Shown: piece after piece, positions 6,864 to 10,880 of the stretch
Numbering within the stretch: the stretch's first letter is position 1
Layout of the letters: each line of letters begins with the position of its first letter
Source of the DNA: Zavarzinia sp.
GTDB taxonomy: Bacteria > Pseudomonadota > Alphaproteobacteria > Zavarziniales > Zavarziniaceae
Assembly: GCA_028694545.1 (NCBI GenBank)
Contig: JAQVKV010000030.1
Coordinates: 1 to 10,880 of the forward strand
Direction of reading: 5' to 3'
DNA: 10,880 nt
The notes under the pieces: generated by a model
Databases searched by the model: none
Told to the model about the DNA's origin: nothing
The model's input: only the letters and a program-made list of their open reading frames with translations
Program-made: the position numbers and the translations under genes

Positions 6864-8887
6864 GCCAAGGCCTCGACGACGATCCCTTCCGTCAGCAACT
6901 GGGGCAGGACGCGCGGCGTTCCGCCGTCGCCCGGATAAATCACGTAGAGCGGCACGCCCGAGCGCCCGTGTTCGGTCAGCAGCCGGGTGATTTCCGGATC
7001 GCGGTTGGTCCAGTCGCCGACCATATAGACCGTGTCCGTCTCCGCCAGCGCCTCCCGCACCGCCGGCCGGTCCAGCGCCACCTGCTCGTTGACCAGACAG
7101 GTGATGCACCAGGCCGCCGTCAGGTTGACGAAGACGTTACGCCCCTGCCCCCGCAATTCGGCGAGACGCGCGGGCGAATAGGCTTCCGCCCCGGACGGGC
7201 CATGGGCGGCGATGCCGCCGGCCGCCGGAGCGCCCGCCGGCGCCACCGCGAGGGAAAGAGCGACGATCGCGATGGCAAGGCTGACCAGCCGCGAGCCCAC
7301 GCCCCGGAATTCGGACAGCACGAAAGCAGCCAGCGCGATGAGCACGATGCCGGCCCCGGCGCTCGCCACCGCCATGGGCCCGGTCTGCACCGACAACACC
7401 CACAGCAGCCACACGGTCGAGGCGAAGAGCGGAAAGGCCAGCAGCTTCTTCAACCGCACCATCCAGCCGCCCGGCTTCGGCACCAGACGGGCCAGCCCCG
7501 GCACGAAGCTGACCGCGAGGAAAGGCGCCGACAGGCCGAGGCCGAGGGCGACGAAGATCGCCAGCGCCTCGAGCATCGGCCGGGTCAGGGCAAAACCGAG
7601 CGCCGCCCCCATGAAGGGCGCCGTGCAGGGCGTCGCCACCACGGCGGCGAGCAGCCCGGTCCCGAAGGAGCCCGCCGCGCCCCGATGCCGGGTGAGCCGG
7701 TCGCCCATGCCCATGAGGCCGGAACCGAAGCTGACGACATCGAGCATCCACAGCCCGAGCCCGAAGAAGAGATAGGCCAGCAGGCCGACGACGACCGGCG
7801 ACTGCAGCTGGAAGCCCCATCCGATCGCCTCGCCGCCGGCGCGCAAGGCGATCAGCCCGCCGGCCAGCGCCACGAAACAGGCAAGCACGCCGAGCGTATA
7901 GGCGATGCCGTGGCGCCGCATCTCCGGTCCCGGCGTCTTGCCCGCCAGCGACAGCAGCTTGATCGAGAGCACCGGTAGCACGCAGGGCATCAGGTTCAGG
8001 ATCACGCCGCCGAGAAAGGCGAAGAGAAGCGCCAGGAAAAAGCCGATGTGGGCGACACCCGCGCCCGGCGCGGGGACAGGCGCCGGGGCCAATCCCGACA
8101 CGGCGGCATCGACAACGAAGCCGCGCTTCCAGCCGCCGCTTTCGATGACGAGCACGCCGCCCAGACGCTCACCCGCAAAGCCGGTTTCCAGCGTCGCGGT
8201 CAGCCGGCTGCCCTCAAGAATCTGAGGCGCGGCGGCCACGACGACGTCTCCGTCCGCCGGGAAGAAATGGGCCGTCTTCGCCTGGAGGACGTCCGGCAGC
8301 AGGATTTCCAGCACCTCGCCCTGGCGCGATGCGACCAGCGGAGCCGGAAGAGGCAGGGGCAGCAGCGCGCGTGCCTTCTCGAAGCCCAGGGCATGCCGGG
8401 GATCGGGCGCCGCCCCTTCGGCGACGGGCACGGACAGCGACAGGTCCGCACCCTCGGGCACGCAGATGTCGGCGCAGATCAACCAGTCGGCGCGGGCCGT
8501 GATCGCCAGCGTGTCGCCGGCGTAATCGGCCGGCACCACGATCTCCGACAGCAGCCAGACCTCGCCCTCGTAGCCGTAATTGACGAGGGGCCCGACCGGC
8601 AACGCCTCGGGCAGCGGCCACTGGATGGGCCCGGTGGTGAAGCCCGGCGGTAGGTGCCAGTCGATGGTGGTCGGAAAGCCCGTGTCACCCGGGTTGAGCC
8701 AATAGGTGTGCCAGCCCGGCCGCGCGACGAGACGCAGGGCGACGGTCAGCGCCTTCCCGGGGCTCGCCGGCCCCTCCGCCACCAGTTCCACCTCCGCGTT
8801 CTCGGTCTTCACGGCGGCATGCGCCGCCCCCGCGACCGGCGCGAGCGAGAGGAGGAGCAACAGACAGAGGCGAAGAATTTTCCACAT
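6854..8887 (-). CDS. ScsB/DsbD-like transmembrane thiol-disulfide reductase
   Basis: A 677-residue inner-membrane protein that, by family, passes electrons from cytoplasmic thioredoxin through a membrane domain to periplasmic thiol proteins. A signal peptide (residues 1-24, ending GAAHA) is followed by a periplasmic DsbD-alpha-like domain to about 270, with the redox pair Cys138/Cys142 in ICADICVPEG. About eight membrane segments follow (roughly 278-555), carrying the paired cysteines Cys302 (NLMPCVLPVLSIK) and Cys421 (VATPCTAPFMGA). The C-terminal periplasmic thioredoxin-like domain has Cys594-Ile-Thr-Cys597 in TAAWCITCLVNE and a cis-proline-type SGVPLYVIYP. All three cysteine pairs are intact. 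The long N-terminal domain fits ScsB better than classical DsbD, and Caulobacter ScsB reduces periplasmic peroxiredoxin/TlpA-like partners. The ATG at 8887 has no clear Shine-Dalgarno. The gene is divergent from the Cys-rich exported protein. A role in cytochrome c maturation is an alternative. Confidence 0.93.
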   Translation of the reverse strand: MWKILRLCLLLLLSLAPVAGAAHAAVKTENAEVELVAEGPASPGKALTVALRLVARPGWHTYWLNPGDTGFPTTIDWHLPPGFTTGPIQWPLPEALPVGPLVNYGYEGEVWLLSEIVVPADYAGDTLAITARADWLICADICVPEGADLSLSVPVAEGAAPDPRHALGFEKARALLPLPLPAPLVASRQGEVLEILLPDVLQAKTAHFFPADGDVVVAAAPQILEGSRLTATLETGFAGERLGGVLVIESGGWKRGFVVDAAVSGLAPAPVPAPGAGVAHIGFFLALLFAFLGGVILNLMPCVLPVLSIKLLSLAGKTPGPEMRRHGIAYTLGVLACFVALAGGLIALRAGGEAIGWGFQLQSPVVVGLLAYLFFGLGLWMLDVVSFGSGLMGMGDRLTRHRGAAGSFGTGLLAAVVATPCTAPFMGAALGFALTRPMLEALAIFVALGLGLSAPFLAVSFVPGLARLVPKPGGWMVRLKKLLAFPLFASTVWLLWVLSVQTGPMAVASAGAGIVLIALAAFVLSEFRGVGSRLVSLAIAIVALSLAVAPAGAPAAGGIAAHGPSGAEAYSPARLAELRGQGRNVFVNLTAAWCITCLVNEQVALDRPAVREALAETDTVYMVGDWTNRDPEITRLLTEHGRSGVPLYVIYPGDGGTPRVLPQLLTEGIVVEALAQP

Positions 8888-8947
8888 GGGTCAGGCGGCG
8901 TCCCGGATTAGCATGTCGAGACTTATACGCGGGATTGAGGCCAAGTG
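8888..8947. promoter_or_regulatory. Divergent 60-bp spacer between the ScsB-like and Cys-rich genes
   Basis: On the minus strand the segment CGCGTATAAGTC contains TATAAG, five of six matches to a -10 element, oriented toward the reductase. The matching -35 position is poor. On the plus strand GAGG (8937-8940) is the likely Shine-Dalgarno of the Cys-rich gene, 7 nt from the ATG at 8948. I cannot define the plus-strand promoter. Confidence 0.25.
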
Positions 8948-9595
8948 ATGATGCGCCTACTCGCCGCTGTCACGGCTTTTCTGCTCGCGGCCCTGCCCGC
9001 CGCCGGGGCGGAACGACTGCGCCTTCCCGGCCCCCTCGTCTCGGCGATCACTGCCGCCTGCCCGGATTGCGCCGCGCGCGGCGTCGTCGCCTGCGGTGAT
9101 CGGGACGTCGTGACGGGCGCCAATTATCTCGGTCATGCCATCCGGGGCGAGCCCGCGCTCGGCTATGTCCTGTCGTGGCCCATGGGCGGGGCGGAGATGC
9201 GCCGCCTGTCCGAGACCCTGCCGATCGAGGCGGTGGACGCCGCCCTGGCGAAGGCTTTCGCCGAGACGACCCTGATCGCCTTCGACGGGGCCGGGCAGGC
9301 ACGCGCCCTGCCTAGTCCAAAGGTCCGCGCCTCGGTTCCGCCGGCGCTGCACGCCTGCCTCGCCGATCCGGCAAAACCCTGGGGCTGCTGCGCCGCCGGC
9401 TGTGGCGAGGCGGAGTGCTGCGAGAAATCATTGGGCGCGCATCGAATCACGGCGGTATGGCGGGACGCGGTCACGGGCGAGGAACTGCATCTGCGCTGGT
9501 CGCGCAACGGGTCGACGACTTTGACGCGGATCAACGCCGACGGTGGCAAAACCACCTATTTCTGCCTCGCGTGGAGCCCTTTGCGCCTCGATTGA
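8948..9595 (+). CDS. Exported cysteine-rich protein of unknown function
   Basis: I do not recognise this family. Three start codons lie in a row (GTG 8945, ATG 8948, ATG 8951). I chose 8948 because GAGG at 8937-8940 is 7 nt away; it gives 215 residues. A typical signal peptide follows (MRLLAAVTAFLLAALPAAGA, cut before ERLRL). The mature part carries ten cysteines: a CPDC near residues 38-41, one at 49, one at 137, a dense cluster (GCCAAGCGEAECCEK) at about 146-159, and one near the end at 206. Such a pattern suggests disulfides or metal binding. It is not a thioredoxin: the CPDC lies in no thioredoxin-like context. A mid segment (RLSETLPIEAVDAALAKAFA) is probably helical; the C-terminal half (HRITAVWRDAVTGEELHLRW) looks like beta strands. 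Divergence from a periplasmic thiol reductase makes it a candidate client, which is inference. Codon use matches its neighbours. Confidence 0.7.
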   Translation: MMRLLAAVTAFLLAALPAAGAERLRLPGPLVSAITAACPDCAARGVVACGDRDVVTGANYLGHAIRGEPALGYVLSWPMGGAEMRRLSETLPIEAVDAALAKAFAETTLIAFDGAGQARALPSPKVRASVPPALHACLADPAKPWGCCAAGCGEAECCEKSLGAHRITAVWRDAVTGEELHLRWSRNGSTTLTRINADGGKTTYFCLAWSPLRLD

Positions 9596-9616
9596 GTGAC
9601 CACCGTCACATGACGG
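9596..9616. repeat. Two overlapping inverted repeats built on GTCA/TGAC
   Basis: Immediately after the stop of the Cys-rich gene are GTGAC-cacc-GTCAC (9596-9609) and, sharing its right half, CCGTCA-ca-TGACGG (9603-9616). Both are perfect. No run of T follows, so an intrinsic terminator is unlikely. The site lies about 30 bp upstream of the -35 element at 9647, where an activator or repressor could bind. The second repeat could also be a weak 3'-end hairpin for the upstream gene. Confidence 0.4.
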
Positions 9617-9646
9617 GATGGTGAGGACGGCTGACATAAATTTCTG

Positions 9647-9674
9647 CTTGCACCCGGGGATTTTTGCCCTATAT
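9647..9674 (+). promoter_or_regulatory. Sigma-70-type promoter for the decarboxylase leader
   Basis: CTTGCA (9647-9652) and CTATAT (9669-9674) are separated by 16 nt. This is close to the alphaproteobacterial housekeeping consensus CTTGAC-N17-CTATAT. Transcription would start near 9681-9683 and produce a leader of about 360 nt before the decarboxylase ATG at 10045. Confidence 0.7.
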
Positions 9675-9753
9675 CTCCGCTCCAGACGCACCCGCACGTG
9701 CCCTTGGCCCACGGTGGTACAGCAACGACGTTAGGCGTCCTTTTTGGAATTTC

Positions 9754-9768
9754 CGGGGTTGAACCCCG
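9754..9768 (+). other. Leader hairpin with a perfect 5-bp stem
   Basis: CGGGG (9754-9758) pairs perfectly with CCCCG (9764-9768) around TTGAA. It lies about 10 nt upstream of the Shine-Dalgarno of the candidate leader ORF and within the putative speF element. Confidence 0.55.
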
Positions 9769-9791
9769 CCGAAACCCGAGAGGGAACCACG

Positions 9792-9941
9792 ATGTTGGAC
9801 CGTAAAGGCCGGAAGGCTGGCACTGCCCACCGCACTCTTCGAGACCTCAGGAACGACCCCCGGGCAACGGGAGGCCGGCAGGTTTTCGCCGCGGTTTTCG
9901 GCCGAGAAGCCCTAAGCTCGAGTATGCGGGCGCCGGACTGA
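9792..9941 (+). CDS. Candidate 49-codon leader ORF in the decarboxylase leader (uncertain)
   Basis: An ATG at 9792 is preceded, with a 6-nt gap, by GAGAGGGA (9778-9785), a good Shine-Dalgarno. The frame encodes a basic peptide starting MLDRKGRKAGTAHRTLRDLR, with nine Arg and two Lys in 49, and stops with TGA at 9939-9941. It carries a short VF..VF repeat encoded by two copies of GGTTTTCG (9881-9888, 9893-9900). Against coding: third positions are G/C in 34 of 49 codons, whereas the first 49 codons of the decarboxylase have 43 of 49, and CGA, AGG, CTA and GGA codons appear. The frame may therefore be a by-product of conserved RNA sequence. For coding: the Shine-Dalgarno, and the stop codon lying exactly in the loop of the 9928-9953 hairpin. 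Gammaproteobacterial speF genes use an ornithine-sensing leader peptide, but I see no similarity to it. Confidence 0.35.
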   Translation: MLDRKGRKAGTAHRTLRDLRNDPRATGGRQVFAAVFGREALSSSMRAPD

Positions 9942-9953
9942 CTTCCGGCACCC
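9928..9953 (+). other. 10-position hairpin with the leader ORF stop codon in its loop
   Basis: GGGCGCCGGA (9928-9937) pairs with TCCGGCACCC (9944-9953) with a single C/A mismatch; the loop is CTGACT. The TGA of the candidate leader ORF is at 9939-9941, inside that loop. No T tract follows, so it is not a standard intrinsic terminator. Confidence 0.6.
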
Positions 9954-9968
9954 GGCCCCGACGGGCCG
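9953..9968 (+). other. GC hairpin abutting the preceding one
   Basis: CGGCCC (9953-9958) pairs perfectly with GGGCCG (9963-9968) around a CGAC loop. It shares only base 9953 with the previous hairpin, so both can form almost stacked. Its arms are also complementary to CGGCC/GGCCG segments inside the leader ORF (9873-9877, 9899-9903), allowing alternative pairing. Confidence 0.55.
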
Positions 9969-10044
9969 TCCCGCAGCACCCCAACTCACAATTCGTTGTC
10001 GTTTCTCGTCCGCGCCTGATCGCGGCACGCTTGGGACTACGCAC

Positions 10045-10880
10045 ATGACCGAGAAGATCCGCCGTTTCCTCGACGAGCGCCGCCCCGCCACTCCCTGCCT
10101 GGTGGTCGACCTCGACGTGATCGAAGAGAACTACCGCACCCTCAATCGCCTGCTGCCCATGGCGAAGATTTTCTACGCCGTGAAGGCCAATCCGATGCCG
10201 GAAGTGGTCGCGCGGCTGAACACGCTCGGCTCGTCCTTCGACACCGCCTCGCGTGGCGAGATCGAGCTGGTGCTCGGCCAGGGTGCCGCGCCCGAGAACG
10301 TCTCCTTCGGCAATACGATCAAGAAGGAAACCGACATCGCGACGGCCTATGCCCTCGGTGTCCGTCTCTTCGCCTTCGACTCGGAAGCCGAGCTGGAGAA
10401 GATCGCCCGTTCCGCCCCCGGCTCGCGCGTGTTCTGCCGCGTGCTGGTCGAATGCGAAGGCGCCGAATGGCCGCTGTCGCGCAAATTCGGCTGCACGCCG
10501 GAAATGGCCGCCGACCTGATGGTGAAGGCGCGTGAGCTGGGCCTCGATCCCTATGGCATCTCGTTCCACGTCGGCTCGCAGCAGACCAACCTCGGTCAGT
10601 GGGACAAGGCGATCGGCGGCGTGGCCAACCTCTTCGCCGTGCTGCGCGAGCGCGAGGTCGACCTGCGCATGATCAACCTCGGCGGCGGCTTCCCGGCCAA
10701 GTACCGGGCGGACGTGCCCCCGCTGGAGGCCTATGCCGCCGCGGTCATGGACGCGATCTTCAACCACTTCGGCAATGCGATCCCGGACATCATCATCGAG
10801 CCGGGCCGCAGCATGGCCGGCGATGCCGGCATCCTGCAGACCGAAGTCGTGCTTATCTCGAAGAAGGACGCTTCGGAAGA
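10045..10880 (+). CDS. Ornithine (possibly lysine/ornithine) decarboxylase, alanine-racemase fold, 3' end beyond the window
   Basis: A fold-type III PLP enzyme that decarboxylates ornithine to putrescine, the first step of polyamine synthesis, in the cytoplasm. The 278 visible residues begin MTEKIRRFLDERRPATPCLV. The PLP-binding lysine is Lys47 in FYAVKANP, SSFDTASRGEIE follows at 63-74, HVGSQ at 175-179, the phosphate-binding GGGFP at 213-217 and EPGR at 252-255. These are the ordered motifs of the ODC/DAP decarboxylase group. The SFHVGSQQ version and the compact N-terminus favour ODC over diaminopimelate decarboxylase. The family is usually about 380 residues, so about 100 are missing, including the C-terminal active-site Cys/Asp needed to judge ornithine versus lysine preference. 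The Shine-Dalgarno is weak (GGGA at 10033-10036), consistent with regulation by the long leader. Frame and motifs are intact as far as seen. Confidence 0.93.
   Translation, partial: MTEKIRRFLDERRPATPCLVVDLDVIEENYRTLNRLLPMAKIFYAVKANPMPEVVARLNTLGSSFDTASRGEIELVLGQGAAPENVSFGNTIKKETDIATAYALGVRLFAFDSEAELEKIARSAPGSRVFCRVLVECEGAEWPLSRKFGCTPEMAADLMVKARELGLDPYGISFHVGSQQTNLGQWDKAIGGVANLFAVLREREVDLRMINLGGGFPAKYRADVPPLEAYAAAVMDAIFNHFGNAIPDIIIEPGRSMAGDAGILQTEVVLISKKDASE

Larger units (their letters stand above)
9682..10044 (+). ncRNA. Long structured leader of the ornithine decarboxylase gene (probable speF RNA element)
   Basis: About 360 nt between the predicted transcription start and the decarboxylase ATG contain no normal gene. 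A long cis-regulatory RNA called speF (Rfam RF00518) is known upstream of ornithine decarboxylase genes of just this family in Alphaproteobacteria, so position and gene context fit well. Visible structure: GACGC (9685-9689) can pair with GCGTC (9735-9739); CGGGG-TTGAA-CCCCG forms at 9754-9768; GGCC-GGAA-GGCU (9807-9818) has a GNRA-type loop; a 10-position hairpin lies at 9928-9953 and a GC hairpin at 9953-9968. The middle is less G/C-biased in third positions than the genes around it, as expected for conserved RNA. I assigned speF from context and cannot align it to the covariance model here. The 5' end is inferred from the promoter; the RNA may stop before 10044. Confidence 0.65.

Noticed and set aside
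6162..7109. 315-codon minus-strand frame spanning the AsmA/DUF4169 junction
   Set aside because: It overlaps the AsmA start and DUF4169 in another frame and has low-complexity Gly/Arg composition.
6461..7978. 505-codon plus-strand frame across the AsmA start, the DUF4169 gene and the reductase
   Set aside because: It crosses three well-supported genes, is extremely Arg/His/Gln-rich, and has no family resemblance.
9953..9975. Intrinsic terminator in the decarboxylase leader
   Set aside because: The GC hairpin is followed by TCCCGCAG rather than a T run, so a standard terminator is not supported.
9847..10767. 306-codon minus-strand frame across the leader and the decarboxylase
   Set aside because: Antisense to a gene with all ODC motifs; its own sequence shows no domain.

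Overview
The window reads as ordinary chromosome of a high-GC alphaproteobacterium. Codons end overwhelmingly in G or C. Several families typical of this class are present: a DUF4169 protein, an RHH_4-type ribbon-helix-helix protein next to fumC, an ScsB-like DsbD, and an alanine-racemase-fold ornithine decarboxylase behind a long structured leader. One promoter (9647-9674) fits the alphaproteobacterial CTTGAC/CTATAT pattern. I see no transposase, phage gene, CRISPR array, tRNA or rRNA. I cannot name the genus from sequence alone.

Layout. (a) 1-479, minus strand: the start of a protein with two similar ferredoxin-like (dimeric alpha/beta barrel) units, cut by the window edge. (b) 576-2228, plus strand: class II fumarate hydratase fumC, then 9 nt later a small RHH protein, probably one operon. 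(c) 2238-6595, minus strand: a 1156-residue AsmA-family membrane-anchored protein followed, with a TAATG stop/start overlap, by a transglutaminase-family protein. (d) 6660-6863, plus strand: DUF4169 protein, whose 3' end overlaps the next gene tail to tail. (e) 6854-8887, minus strand: three-domain ScsB/DsbD-like thiol-disulfide transmembrane reductase. (f) 8948-9595, plus strand: exported cysteine-rich protein of unknown function, divergent from the reductase. (g) 9596-10044: 449 bp without a conventional gene, holding overlapping GTCA/TGAC inverted repeats, a strong promoter and a roughly 360-nt leader. (h) 10045 to the end, plus strand: ornithine decarboxylase, cut by the window edge.

How the genes relate. 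FumC is a TCA-cycle enzyme. AsmA, the transglutaminase, the reductase and the Cys-rich protein act at or beyond the inner membrane. The reductase would move electrons from cytoplasmic thioredoxin to periplasmic thiols, and its Cys-rich divergent neighbour is a plausible but unproven client. The decarboxylase makes putrescine. Its leader sits where the alphaproteobacterial speF RNA element (Rfam RF00518) is known to occur.

The most interesting part is that leader. It contains a hairpin with a perfect stem, a candidate 49-codon leader ORF with a good Shine-Dalgarno, a 10-position hairpin with that ORF's stop codon in its loop, and an adjacent GC hairpin. Repeated GGCCG/CGGCC segments could form alternative pairings. 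It is most simply the known speF element; the leader ORF and the switch model are my inference.
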